Source: CAWBRT01 sp963696525 (GTDB lineage Bacteria > Acidobacteriota > Terriglobia > Terriglobales > Acidobacteriaceae). From it: DNA of 64,000 bases. Within the stretch, counting starts at the first letter, position 1; each line of letters opens with the position of its first letter. Of this stretch, positions 43,714 through 52,482 are shown one piece after another. The stretch spans positions 630,366-694,365 of the forward strand of contig CAVOKO010000008.1 of assembly GCA_963696525.1 (NCBI GenBank), read 5' to 3'. Below the pieces are notes generated by a model. It made no database searches. It saw only the letters and a program-made list of their open reading frames with translations, and was not told where the DNA came from. The translations under genes and the position numbers were made by a program.

Positions 43714-43754
43714 TTCCCTTGGGAATTTTGAGATGCACCAATCCGGGAGTTGTT

Positions 43755-45317
43755 CTACCCGCCGGAGCGCGATTCGAACAGCCGCATCAATCCTTGCGCA
43801 GCCAGATCGGGGACCAGAAAATGTTCAGCTTCGCCGTGGGCCGCCGTCAGGGCTTCGGCAGCGGCATAACCGGCGCGCACCGCTCCTTCCATGGTCGCCG
43901 GCCAGCCGGTGGCCGTCCAGTCGCCGCTGAGAAAGATCCTCGGCCACGGCCCTTGCTGCCGCGGGCGATAGCGATCGGCTCCCGGAGACGGTGTAAAAGT
44001 CGCATGAATCTCTTTAATCACGGTTGACTTGAGCACCCTCGCCGTCTTCACTGCCGGAAAGAATTCACCTAATTCCTTGAGCGCCAACTCGAGTACCTCT
44101 TGCCGTGATTTCTCGACCAGCGTCTTCGACGAGCTGACCACCAGTTCCAGGTAACTGCCAGCCGCAGGCGCATCCTCCACGTGGGTCTGCCCCGCCAAAA
44201 TCTTCGATTTCTGGAACATCCATTGAATCGTACGATCGAGCAGGACGGCATGATCCAACTCCGTCACCTCGCGGTCGAACCAGAAATGAATGCCTGTAAT
44301 CGGGGACGTCTGCAGTTGCGCCAAGTCCTCCCGCAAGGCATCGGATTGCATCGCCAGGGGCATGAGTTTCGCCAGCGCCTGAAAAGGCACGGCGGAGATC
44401 AGGTAATCGAATTCGCGCCTCTCACCCGCTACAGCCGCGGCCGCCGGATGCGCGCTCCCGCTCCCGGCGGATGGTTCACCGCCGTCATGGGAAGCGCTCG
44501 TGGTGTTGCCGCGAACCGTAACCCAGGCGTGCCGGATGGTCGCGCCCAGGCTCTCGACCGAGGCCCGTAGCACTACCTCGCCGCCGCGCTCGCCCAGGTA
44601 GTCCGCCGCCACCCCGTAGAGATCGGAAAGCGGAACCGAGGGAAGTCCCATGCGCCCGGCCTGTGCCGACTTCAGAAACGCATCGCGAAAAACCATGGCG
44701 CCATAATGAATCGAAACATTGCCCAACTCTTCATTCAGTGCGCTGACCAGCACCGGCGACCAGAAACGGCGGACGGCGCGTTCGGTTTGTCCATGCCGTT
44801 TGAGCCACTGCAAGAAAGAACCGCCGTCATCGGCGGGAACCCCCTCGATCAGCGACAGCATCCCCAGCGCGATCGAAAACTTGTCGCGCCAAGAGAGCAG
44901 TGGAAAGCTAAAGAATGCGGGCAAGGCGTGCAGCGGCGCCGGCAAACCTGAGGACTCCAGGGTTCCCCGGCGCCCTCCCGGCTCGATGTAGGTCAGGCGA
45001 TCGTACCAGCGGATGCGTTCTTCCACCCCGAGGCGCCGGTACAGGTCGAGCAGGTTGGTACAGCAGCCGAGCAGCACGTGCTGGCAGTTATCGACCACTT
45101 CGCCGGTGCCGGGATGCACGTACGAGGAAGCCCGGCCGCCGAGATAAGGCCGGCGCTCGAAGACTGTGACTTTGTATCCCGCTTGGGACAGTGCGCACCC
45201 CGCCGCCAGACCCGCCAGTCCGCCGCCGATGATACCTACGGACGCCTTCACCGCTGGCGGGCTCTCGCCGGCCGCGTGTTGTACTGGGCTCGGGGTCACT
45301 TGAGGCGGCGTATCCAT
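43755..45317 (-). CDS. hpnE: Hydroxysqualene dehydroxylase HpnE
   Basis: A 520-residue FAD-dependent amine-oxidase-fold enzyme that reduces hydroxysqualene to squalene. The dinucleotide motif VGIIGGGLAGLAAGCALSQA starts near residue 26, followed by KVTVFERRPYLGGRASS, and the C-terminus has LSGDWTATGWPATMEGAVRA. A low-complexity loop (HDGGEPSAGSGSAHPAAAAV) interrupts the middle. The ATG at 45317 lies in the end of hpnD, giving a 22-base overlap, so the two are co-translated. It is the last gene of the hopanoid operon. Confidence 0.92.
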   Translation of the reverse strand: MDTPPQVTPSPVQHAAGESPPAVKASVGIIGGGLAGLAAGCALSQAGYKVTVFERRPYLGGRASSYVHPGTGEVVDNCQHVLLGCCTNLLDLYRRLGVEERIRWYDRLTYIEPGGRRGTLESSGLPAPLHALPAFFSFPLLSWRDKFSIALGMLSLIEGVPADDGGSFLQWLKRHGQTERAVRRFWSPVLVSALNEELGNVSIHYGAMVFRDAFLKSAQAGRMGLPSVPLSDLYGVAADYLGERGGEVVLRASVESLGATIRHAWVTVRGNTTSASHDGGEPSAGSGSAHPAAAAVAGERREFDYLISAVPFQALAKLMPLAMQSDALREDLAQLQTSPITGIHFWFDREVTELDHAVLLDRTIQWMFQKSKILAGQTHVEDAPAAGSYLELVVSSSKTLVEKSRQEVLELALKELGEFFPAVKTARVLKSTVIKEIHATFTPSPGADRYRPRQQGPWPRIFLSGDWTATGWPATMEGAVRAGYAAAEALTAAHGEAEHFLVPDLAAQGLMRLFESRSGG

Positions 45318-46288
45318 CCCTGGCACAGCACGCCTAGCTTCTCGGCCACACTGAGCCGTATGCGCTCGCTGTAGACATCGTAGTTGCGCTGCTCGATCCT
45401 CTCCAGCAGCCGCCGGTAGATCTCCACCAGTGCCCAAAGCGCCGGCTGGGCATCGTCGTCGATCAACGGCAGCAACTGCCCGGCTGCCGCATAATAGTCG
45501 CGGGCCCGTTGCGCTTCCATTTGCAGCAGTGGACGCAGCCGCTCCAGCTCCGCCCCGCTGGCCAGCTCCTCCGCCTTGATGCCGTGCTGCTCCAGGTCCT
45601 CTTGCGGCAGATAGATCCGCCCCATCTGCGCGTCTTCCTTGATATCGCGCAGAATGTTGGTCAACTGAAAGGCAATGCCTACCTGTTCGGCCAGCGGCTC
45701 GGCCTCCCGGTCGCGGTACCCGAAGATGCGAATGCAGACCAGACCCACGACCGCAGCCACGTGATAGCAATAGTCGTACAACTCATTGAAATTCTGGTAC
45801 GCAACTACCGGCGGTGCGCCTGGAGGCCCGGCGGCCTCTTCGCCCGGGGTCCCTGACAAGCCTGCTTTCGGCTTGCTGGGGTGGTCCTGCAGATCCATGC
45901 CGGTTCCGTGCACCAGCAGGTCGAGCAATTCGATGGGTATGCCGAAGCGTTGCTGCGCATCGCGAAGCGCCAAAAAAACCGGATCGTCGGTCGGCTCGCC
46001 TTCCGCCACTCGATGATAGCCTTCCAGCCAATCGCTCAATTTCACCTGGCGCTCAGGAATCGTCATCCCTGGGTCATCGCAGATGTCGTCGGCATGACGC
46101 ATAAAGGCGTAGACCGCCGACAGCGCGTTGCGCTTGCGCTGTGGCAGCACCATGAATCCGTAGTAGAAGTTCTTAGCGGCGGTACGCGCCACGTGCCGGC
46201 AGATGCCGTAAGCGGTGTCAAGCTGCAACGGATGATGCGGCGCGGCGCGGGCCGCGTCATGGCGCTCGGCTGAGCGTACGGCGCTCAT
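45296..46288 (-). CDS. hpnD: Presqualene diphosphate synthase HpnD, with an extra repeat-derived loop
   Basis: The 330-residue prenyl-transferase-fold enzyme couples two farnesyl diphosphates to presqualene diphosphate. The aspartate-rich motifs are MRHADDICDD (near 63-72) and QLTNILRDIKED (near 205-216). Compared with other HpnD proteins there are about 28 extra residues (135-162, SKPKAGLSGTPGEEAAGPPG and on), encoded by a copy of the GGGGACCCC palindromic repeat inserted in frame. The start overlaps the hpnC stop by ATGA. Confidence 0.92.
   Translation of the reverse strand: MSAVRSAERHDAARAAPHHPLQLDTAYGICRHVARTAAKNFYYGFMVLPQRKRNALSAVYAFMRHADDICDDPGMTIPERQVKLSDWLEGYHRVAEGEPTDDPVFLALRDAQQRFGIPIELLDLLVHGTGMDLQDHPSKPKAGLSGTPGEEAAGPPGAPPVVAYQNFNELYDYCYHVAAVVGLVCIRIFGYRDREAEPLAEQVGIAFQLTNILRDIKEDAQMGRIYLPQEDLEQHGIKAEELASGAELERLRPLLQMEAQRARDYYAAAGQLLPLIDDDAQPALWALVEIYRRLLERIEQRNYDVYSERIRLSVAEKLGVLCQGWIRRLK
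45843..45884 (-). repeat. GGGGTCCC palindromic repeat inserted in the hpnD coding sequence
   Basis: The bases CCCGGGGTCCCTGACAAGCC followed by TGCTTTCGGCTTGCTGGGGT match the core of the repeat family found between genes elsewhere in the window. Here it is inside hpnD and keeps the reading frame. Confidence 0.6.
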
Positions 46289-47325
46289 CGTGCCGCTCCC
46301 GCCTGGGGTCCCCGACTACTAGCGCCGGGATTGCGCTGGTCGTGGCGGGTCGTCACACGCCGCAGCAGCGCCCGCCCCAGCAGGGCAAACTTGCGCGGCT
46401 TCGAGATCGTGGGGCGGCTCCTCAGCACGTCGTAATCCTGCTCCTCTATCGCGTTCAGGATGGCCTGGCCGCCGCGCGTAAACAGCTCGATATCGAGCGC
46501 GAGTTCAGCGCTCACCTTGGCTTCGAGCGGAAGTCCGCGGGCAAACCATTCGCGCGCCCTCGCCACTTCATAGCGCATCAGTTCCAGAAAGCCAGCCGTG
46601 GATTTGCCCTCGGCGATCACCTGTTCGGCTACGCCAAAACGGCGCATGTCTTCGAGAGGAATGTAGATGCGTCCCTTCTGAAAATCGAGCGCGACATCCT
46701 GCCAAAAATTCGCCAGTTGCAATGCCGTGCAGGTGTAATCGGAAAGCTGCTCGCGGTCGCCATCGGCATAGCCGCATAGATACAGGACAAGATGGCCAAC
46801 CGGATTGGCCGAATTGCGGCAATATCCCAGCAGATCGTCGAAGCTTTCATAGCGGGAAACGGTCTGGTCCTGCCGGAACGCCGTCAGCAGATTGGAAAAC
46901 TCATGCTGGGGGATTCCGAACTCCTGGACGGTTTCGGCCAGCGCGACAAAAACCGGATGCGTCGGGCCCGACTCGCCCGCGGCGCACAGCCGGCGATACA
47001 TGGCGCGTAGTTCTTCTTCCCAGCGCTCTAGCAGCGCCAACGAAAGCCGGGTGTCGCCGACTTCGTCGCCCAGATCGTCGGAGATGCGGCAATAAGCATA
47101 AACGTTGAAGAAGTGCCGGTGCAGCCGCTTGGGCAAGAACCAGCTTGCAACCGAAAAGTTCTCGTAGTGACCCCGCGCCAGCCGCGCACAGTAAGCCTGC
47201 GCCTCGGCGATGTCGGGAGCCTTCGCCGGGATGCGATAAGTGGCAGGCAGGCGCGCCCAGCCCTCCGAAAGCAGATCGTCCGCGGATCGATTTTTCGGAT
47301 CAAGCGCACTCACCGAACCGTCCAT
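46285..47325 (-). CDS. hpnC: Hydroxysqualene synthase HpnC
   Basis: A 346-residue relative of HpnD that converts presqualene diphosphate to hydroxysqualene. Motifs: YCRISDDLGDEVGD (near 78-91) and QLANFWQDVALD (near 202-213), together with GHYENFSVASWFLPKRLHRH typical of HpnC. It is the first of the three squalene-forming genes in the order hpnC-hpnD-hpnE and overlaps hpnD by four bases. A repeat copy lies in the 55-base gap upstream. Confidence 0.93.
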   Translation of the reverse strand: MDGSVSALDPKNRSADDLLSEGWARLPATYRIPAKAPDIAEAQAYCARLARGHYENFSVASWFLPKRLHRHFFNVYAYCRISDDLGDEVGDTRLSLALLERWEEELRAMYRRLCAAGESGPTHPVFVALAETVQEFGIPQHEFSNLLTAFRQDQTVSRYESFDDLLGYCRNSANPVGHLVLYLCGYADGDREQLSDYTCTALQLANFWQDVALDFQKGRIYIPLEDMRRFGVAEQVIAEGKSTAGFLELMRYEVARAREWFARGLPLEAKVSAELALDIELFTRGGQAILNAIEEQDYDVLRSRPTISKPRKFALLGRALLRRVTTRHDQRNPGASSRGPQAGAAR

Positions 47326-47340
47326 CTCTCAGCTCCGACC

Positions 47341-47374
47341 GCGGGGCCCCCGGCGAGTCTTGCTCGTTGGGGTG
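47341..47374. repeat. Copy of the GGGGCCCCC/GGGGTG repeat between the second dehydrogenase gene and hpnC
   Basis: GCGGGGCCCCCGGCGAGTCT followed by TGCTCGTTGGGGTGAT has the same arrangement as the tandem units at 16.4 kb. It fills most of the gap in the hopanoid operon and can form a hairpin in its transcript. Confidence 0.5.
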
Positions 47375-47380
47375 ATTGGC

Positions 47381-48418
47381 TCAGTGCCCGGGAATTATTG
47401 CCGTCTTGATCTGACCGTTGCGGTTCAACATGTGCCGCAATACCTGCTGCAACCTTGAAAGCGGAGCTTCACCCGTAACGTAGTCGGCGCTCTTGATCTT
47501 GCGTTCCGCAATCAGCGCAAAGGCCCGCCGCACCGATTCCGGGGTATGGTGGAAAGTCGCCTTCAGAGTGATTTCCGAATAGTGCAGGCGCTGGGTGTCG
47601 AGCTGGACTTTGGTTCCGCTGGCGCATCCGCCGAACAGGTTCACGGTCCCACCCTTGCGAACCATGTCGATGGCCCACTCCCATGCCTCGGGACGGCCCA
47701 CGCACTCGATCGCCACGTCGGAGCCGCGGCGCGTCGGAGTCACCGCGCGTACCGCTTCGACCGGATCGGAAACCTTCGTAACCTGCACCACGTCGTGAGC
47801 CCCGGCCTTCTTTGCCGCCGTAACCTGCTCATCGCGTTTGACCACGGCAATCACGTTGCAGCCGATCAGCTTGGCCACGTGAATGAACATCAGTCCAATA
47901 GTGCCGGCACCGATGACCGTAACCGTGTCGCCGATTTCGACCCCGGTCTCGTGCAGTCCGCGAAGCACGCAGGCCAGCGGTTCGGTCAACGCCGCCTCTT
48001 CAAACGTCACGTCGTTCGGGATCGCCAGCAGGTTCGCCTCGACAATCCTTTTAGGGATGCGAATGTATTCCGCGTACGCACCGTTGTTGAACAGCAGGTC
48101 TTCGCAAAGGTTTTCCTGGTGTTTAGAGCAGTAGAAGCACTGCTGGCACGGCGCCGAATTCAGCGCCACCACCCGCATTCCCTTGCGGAATCCGCGCACG
48201 TTGGCGCCGGTCTCCTGCACGATGCCCGCCAGTTCGTGCCCGAACAGCGCGGGTGGAACGATCATGCGGGCGTGATATCCGCGCTGATAAACCTTGAGAT
48301 CGGTGCCACAGGTCAGCGCCACCTGCACCTTGATCAGTACTTCACCTTCACCGACGGCCGGAATCGGTACCCTCTCAATTTTTATGTCCTCTTTACCGTA
48401 GAGGACTGCGGCTGTCAT
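47381..48418 (-). CDS. Zinc-dependent medium-chain dehydrogenase (second of a pair in the hopanoid operon)
   Basis: The 345-residue protein has the MDR layout: catalytic zinc ligands Cys (LTCGTDLKVY) and FGHELAG, four structural-zinc Cys in CQQCFYCSKHQENLC, and the NAD(P) motif VTVIGAGTIGLMF. It oxidises or reduces an alcohol/aldehyde or a sugar, similar to sorbitol or threonine dehydrogenases. The ATG at 48418 is eight bases after the stop of the first dehydrogenase; a GTG at 48448 would overlap it. In this operon it may work on the hopanoid side chain. Confidence 0.88.
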   Translation of the reverse strand: MTAAVLYGKEDIKIERVPIPAVGEGEVLIKVQVALTCGTDLKVYQRGYHARMIVPPALFGHELAGIVQETGANVRGFRKGMRVVALNSAPCQQCFYCSKHQENLCEDLLFNNGAYAEYIRIPKRIVEANLLAIPNDVTFEEAALTEPLACVLRGLHETGVEIGDTVTVIGAGTIGLMFIHVAKLIGCNVIAVVKRDEQVTAAKKAGAHDVVQVTKVSDPVEAVRAVTPTRRGSDVAIECVGRPEAWEWAIDMVRKGGTVNLFGGCASGTKVQLDTQRLHYSEITLKATFHHTPESVRRAFALIAERKIKSADYVTGEAPLSRLQQVLRHMLNRNGQIKTAIIPGH

Positions 48419-48426
48419 CTGTCCAT

Positions 48427-49569
48427 TCACTCTGCAATTCCTTCCCACGTGCTACCCGGCTGAATCGCAATCTTCATCGTCGCCGGCTGAGGGTGGGCGG
48501 CTAACTTCAAAGCCTCAATCGCTCCGCTTAAAGGAAAGCGATGGCTATAGAGCGCCTCCAGATTCATTTCACGGCTCAGCACGAAATGTGCCGCCTCCTC
48601 CTGCAAATCCACCGAGGCGCTGTAGGAACCCATCAGCGTCTTTTCGTCGACGCAAACAGCCGCCGGATCAATCGCGGCCGTGCCGTGCTGGGTCTGCGCA
48701 AACAGCATGACCTTTCCGCCTGGACGCGCCGAATCCATCGCCGGCCCGATCAGGGCGTTGCTGCCAACCGCGAGGATCACCGCATCCGCTCCCCGCCCTT
48801 CAGTCAGCTCCCGGATGCGTACGACCGTGTCCACGCTGGAAGCGTCAATATTACAGGACAGCCCAAAACTCTGGGCTATTGTAAGCCTCTGGGGAAACAA
48901 ATCGGAAGTAATCACATGTGCACCGCTCCGCTTGGCCAGCATCGCCAAAATGATTCCGATCGGCCCTTGCCCCATCACCAGCACCGTGTCCCCGGCTTGG
49001 AGCGCCATCGAATCGATCCCTTTCCAGCAGGTATTGACGGGCTCGATGAAGCACGCCTGCTCGTAGGACACCTCATCCGGAATGCGGACCACTCCTCCCG
49101 TGCGCACGATCCAGTCCATGACTCGCACGTACTCGGAAAAACCGCCACCGCTAGGGTCGAATCCGGCGGTCGCTCCCACCTTCTTATAAATTTCGCACTG
49201 GGCAAACACTTTGTGACGGCAGTAATAGCAGCGGCCACAGGGAATATGATGGAAGACCACCACCCGGTCTCCGGCTTTAAACTCCTTCACTCCCTCGCCC
49301 GTGGCAACCACCTGTCCCCCGGTCTCGTGACCGAAGATGCGCGGAGCGGAATGAGAACCGGTGGCGATCTTTTTCAGGTCGGTGCCGCAGATGCCGCAAG
49401 TGTGTACCCGAACCAGTAGGTCGCCGGGTCCGATTTTGGGCACCACAACGGTTTCCAGCCTGACGTCGTTCTGTCCGCGATAAACCACCGCCTGCATTTC
49501 TAGAGGAATTTCCCTTGGCGCCGTCGAAGAGGTCGAAGAAGATGACGAAGTGTGTGTAGCAACCCGCAT
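48427..49569 (-). CDS. Zinc-dependent medium-chain dehydrogenase (first of a pair, following hpnG)
   Basis: A 380-residue MDR enzyme with CGICGTDLKK and FGHETGG for the catalytic zinc, CGRCYYCRHKVFAQC for the structural zinc, and VLVMGQGPIGIILA for the nucleotide. About 24 residues of Ser/Thr-rich sequence (THTSSSSSTSSTAPRE) precede the catalytic domain. The start has AAGGG ahead. It lies 15 bases after hpnG, the enzyme that makes ribosylhopane, so reduction of this aldose to bacteriohopanetetrol is a natural candidate reaction. The two dehydrogenases are only distantly alike, so they may catalyse different steps. Confidence 0.88.
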   Translation of the reverse strand: MRVATHTSSSSSTSSTAPREIPLEMQAVVYRGQNDVRLETVVVPKIGPGDLLVRVHTCGICGTDLKKIATGSHSAPRIFGHETGGQVVATGEGVKEFKAGDRVVVFHHIPCGRCYYCRHKVFAQCEIYKKVGATAGFDPSGGGFSEYVRVMDWIVRTGGVVRIPDEVSYEQACFIEPVNTCWKGIDSMALQAGDTVLVMGQGPIGIILAMLAKRSGAHVITSDLFPQRLTIAQSFGLSCNIDASSVDTVVRIRELTEGRGADAVILAVGSNALIGPAMDSARPGGKVMLFAQTQHGTAAIDPAAVCVDEKTLMGSYSASVDLQEEAAHFVLSREMNLEALYSHRFPLSGAIEALKLAAHPQPATMKIAIQPGSTWEGIAE

Positions 49570-49584
49570 CGAAACCCTTTTTAG

Positions 49585-50358
49585 TTAACTCCCTTTCAAT
49601 TCTGCTTCCAGCTCCGGGCCGTTGGCATAAAGCCCTTCCAGCGCACCTCTCCCCTGGGTAATAAGAACCCGAATCGCGCGACAAAGATTTTCCGCCGCGC
49701 GGCAACTATCTCGTCGTAACCCAAAAACTGATGGCCACAACCAGGGACGAACCGAAAGGTGCGCCAGAAACGCCGTAATACGGAAGCCTTCCGGCCTTAG
49801 GAAGGGCTCGACAAAGTCGATCTGGGTGTCCAATTCGTCGGAAATGACCTTCAACGCCAGAAACTCGCAATCTTGCGAGGCCGCCACCGCCGCCACGGCG
49901 GCAGCTTCCATGTCCACGGCCTGGGCGTGGAAGCGCGCGAACAGTACGTGCTTGCGATCTTCGCCCGCAACCGTATCGGCCGTCACCAGAGAGCCTTGGC
50001 CACGCGGCGACGTGAAGGCGGAACCGGTACGCTCGGAGACAATGTGCCGCGGCACGAAAATGTCACCCACTTTCATCCCCGGAGCAAGCGCTCCCGCAAA
50101 TCCGATCGAAACCACCATCTCGGGCGAAAATCTGTCGATGGCCTGTCTGGCCGCGCTCGCCGCATTCTTGTAGCCCGGTCCCGAGCAAACCACGATGCCG
50201 TTCTCCCACTGATAAACCGATTGCGGATGACGGAGGGTGTTCGCCGAGTCCTGGACGCTTAGAAAATCGTCCACCGTCATCTCCGTGCATTCTTCAAGCA
50301 AAGGTTGAACTTCTCTTTGCATCGCTACAATGAATGCGGTCTTTATCTGCTCACTCAT
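49585..50358 (-). CDS. hpnG: Adenosylhopane nucleosidase/phosphorylase HpnG
   Basis: The 257-residue protein belongs to the nucleoside phosphorylase superfamily: AFIVAMQREVQPLLEE, MVVSIGFAGALAPGMKVGDI and the ribose-binding VDMEAAAVAAVA, with the late Asp in KVISDELD. HpnG removes adenine from adenosylhopane to give ribosyl- or phosphoribosyl-hopane. It overlaps hpnA by four bases and precedes the dehydrogenase pair. Confidence 0.92.
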   Translation of the reverse strand: MSEQIKTAFIVAMQREVQPLLEECTEMTVDDFLSVQDSANTLRHPQSVYQWENGIVVCSGPGYKNAASAARQAIDRFSPEMVVSIGFAGALAPGMKVGDIFVPRHIVSERTGSAFTSPRGQGSLVTADTVAGEDRKHVLFARFHAQAVDMEAAAVAAVAASQDCEFLALKVISDELDTQIDFVEPFLRPEGFRITAFLAHLSVRPWLWPSVFGLRRDSCRAAENLCRAIRVLITQGRGALEGLYANGPELEAELKGS

Positions 50359-51371
50359 GCCAACTCACAGACCTGCCCGTAGGCCTCGGCGTAGCCATGG
50401 GCCACGAACCATTCCGCCGCCCTCCGTAACGCCTCGCGCACCGGACCGGCCTTATACCCCAACTCTCGCTCCGCCTTGGCGGAGGAGACCCACATCGTTT
50501 TGCGCCCCATGCGCACCGAATCAAGCGTCACCCGAGGTTCGCGATTCATCAGCACGCCGGTGAAAAACGTATCGAAAACCCCGCTGACGAACGCCGCCGC
50601 ATACGGCAGCTTGATGGCAGGCGAAGGCAAGCCGGTGATCGAAGCCAAGCTGTCGAGAATCTGCTTCAAAGTGAGATTCTCCCCGCCCAGTATGTAGCGC
50701 TCGCCTATGCGTCCGCGCGCGCAGGCCAACAAGTGCCCCCGGGCCACGTCGATGACGTCCACCAAGTTCAGGCCGGTTTCGACGTAAGCCGGAAACTTCC
50801 GCTTCAGGAAATCAACCACGATGCGGCCGGTTGGCGTCGGCTTGATGTCTTGCTCCCCGATCGGCGTGCTGGGATTAACCACGACCACCGGAGCGCCTTG
50901 GTTCGCCAGCTTGAGAGCCACCTGTTCGGCCATGAACTTGGAGCGTTTGTAGTGGCCGATCATATCGCTTTCCTGCACCGGCGACTGCTCGTCGACCGCC
51001 CGCGGCTCATGGTGGAATCCCATGGTCGCCACGCTGCTGGTGTAAACGATGCGGCGAATGCTGGCGGCTTGGGCGCAGCGAATCACCTGCTCGGTGCCGC
51101 CCACATTGGCCGCATACATGGGTTTCGGGTCGGGCGTCCACAGCCGATAGTCGGCCGCAACGTGAAAGACCACATCGCACCCTCGCATTCCCTGGCGCAG
51201 CGAATCGGCGTCCGTTAGGTCTCCGGTCACCAGCTCGGCATTGAGCTTTTCAAGGTTGTCGCGCCTGCTGCCCGGGCGAACCAGGAGGCGCAAATCCGCA
51301 CCCTGCTCACCCAGCATGCGCGCCACGTGGCTCCCTACAAAACCCGTTGCTCCGGTAACAAATGCTTTCAT
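50355..51371 (-). CDS. hpnA: Hopanoid-associated sugar epimerase HpnA
   Basis: The 338-residue NAD-dependent short-chain epimerase/dehydratase begins MKAFVTGATGFVGSHVARML with the Rossmann glycine motif, and has the catalytic YKRSK (Tyr-x3-Lys) and VVVNPSTPIGEQD. HpnA is a frequent neighbour of hopanoid genes, but its substrate is not settled; it may act on the side-chain sugar. The ATG at 51371 is chosen because the protein starts at the first Rossmann strand. Confidence 0.92.
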   Translation of the reverse strand: MKAFVTGATGFVGSHVARMLGEQGADLRLLVRPGSRRDNLEKLNAELVTGDLTDADSLRQGMRGCDVVFHVAADYRLWTPDPKPMYAANVGGTEQVIRCAQAASIRRIVYTSSVATMGFHHEPRAVDEQSPVQESDMIGHYKRSKFMAEQVALKLANQGAPVVVVNPSTPIGEQDIKPTPTGRIVVDFLKRKFPAYVETGLNLVDVIDVARGHLLACARGRIGERYILGGENLTLKQILDSLASITGLPSPAIKLPYAAAFVSGVFDTFFTGVLMNREPRVTLDSVRMGRKTMWVSSAKAERELGYKAGPVREALRRAAEWFVAHGYAEAYGQVCELA

Positions 51372-51443
51372 ATCATCTAGATCTACACATTTACTCAATA
51401 CAAACTTTAATTTCGCACGCAGCCGTTTGAGCAGCTAACGCTT

Positions 51444-52442
51444 CTAGCTGAAAAGCGACCAGGCAAGCAGTTTCCAGGTGTCTGTAAAACCGCTGGCGGT
51501 GGCTGCGCTGGCCTCGTAACCGGAGTGCACAAGGCAATCCTGGCAGCGTGGATCGCGGCCGTGCCCGTAGCGCTGCCATGGCGTATCGTCGATCAACCCC
51601 TTGAACGTCTCGTGATGCTGATCGGTGATCAGATAGCATGGCCCCTTCCAGCCTTTGGTGTTGTAAGTCGGATTGCCCCACGCAGTGCACGACAGCTCGC
51701 GGCTGCCCGCCAAAAATTCCAGATAAATAGGTGAATCGGCAATCGGATATTTCCTGGCCAGCCGCTTGATATTTTTGAATTTTTCACGGATTGCCCGGCG
51801 ATCCAGGAAGATCTCTTTGGTGTGCACCGCCGAATACGAATAGCCGGGGGAAACGACGTGCGAATCCACTCCCAGACCCTTCAGATACTCCAGCAGCGCC
51901 TCCACCTCGTTCATGTCCGTCTCTTCGTAGACGGTCGTGTTGGTCATCACCCGGAAGCCTTTGGCTTTGGCCAGCTTGATTCCCTCCACCGCCTGGTCGA
52001 AGACGCCCTCGCGTTCGACCGCTAAATCGTGCGAGTTCTTCAGCCCGTCGAGATGGACGTTCCACAGAAAGCGAACGTCAGGCGTAAAATCCCCGATCCG
52101 CTTGGGGATGAACATGCCGTTCGTACAGACGATGACATGTCTTTTCTGCTCCAGCAGCGTGCTGGTGAGCTTACCGATCTCCTTGTAGAGCAGCGGTTCG
52201 CCGCCGCAGATGGCAACCATGGGGGCGCCACACTCTTCTACAGCCGTCAAGCACTTCTCTATCGGCACCACTTCCTTGATCGTGTCCTCGTACTCACGGA
52301 TGCGCCCGCAGCCGGTGCAGGTTAAATTGCACGCGTGCAACGGTTCCAGCATCATCACCAGGGGAAAGCGCTTCACCCCTTTGGCCTTTTGCCGGATGAT
52401 GTATTTCGCCATGTCAACTTGAAGTCTCAGCGGATGACGCAT
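51444..52442 (-). CDS. hpnH: Adenosylhopane synthase, radical SAM HpnH
   Basis: A 332-residue radical SAM enzyme with the cluster motif CNLTCTGCGR (near 38-47), followed by VAICGGEPLLYKEI for AdoMet. HpnH adds a 5'-deoxyadenosyl radical to diploptene to form adenosylhopane, the first step of side-chain extension. The C-terminal Cys-rich tail (RDPRCQDCLVHSGYEASA) is the HpnH-specific region. It lies 40 bases after shc on the same strand. Confidence 0.94.
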   Translation of the reverse strand: MRHPLRLQVDMAKYIIRQKAKGVKRFPLVMMLEPLHACNLTCTGCGRIREYEDTIKEVVPIEKCLTAVEECGAPMVAICGGEPLLYKEIGKLTSTLLEQKRHVIVCTNGMFIPKRIGDFTPDVRFLWNVHLDGLKNSHDLAVEREGVFDQAVEGIKLAKAKGFRVMTNTTVYEETDMNEVEALLEYLKGLGVDSHVVSPGYSYSAVHTKEIFLDRRAIREKFKNIKRLARKYPIADSPIYLEFLAGSRELSCTAWGNPTYNTKGWKGPCYLITDQHHETFKGLIDDTPWQRYGHGRDPRCQDCLVHSGYEASAATASGFTDTWKLLAWSLFS

Positions 52443-52482
52443 GTTGATTCAAAATCCTTCCGGTGCCCGACAGGCTGTCCTG

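Noticed and set aside
48427..48448. GTG 48448 as start of the second dehydrogenase
   Set aside because: It would overlap the first dehydrogenase; the ATG at 48418 begins right at the first beta strand and lies eight bases after the stop.
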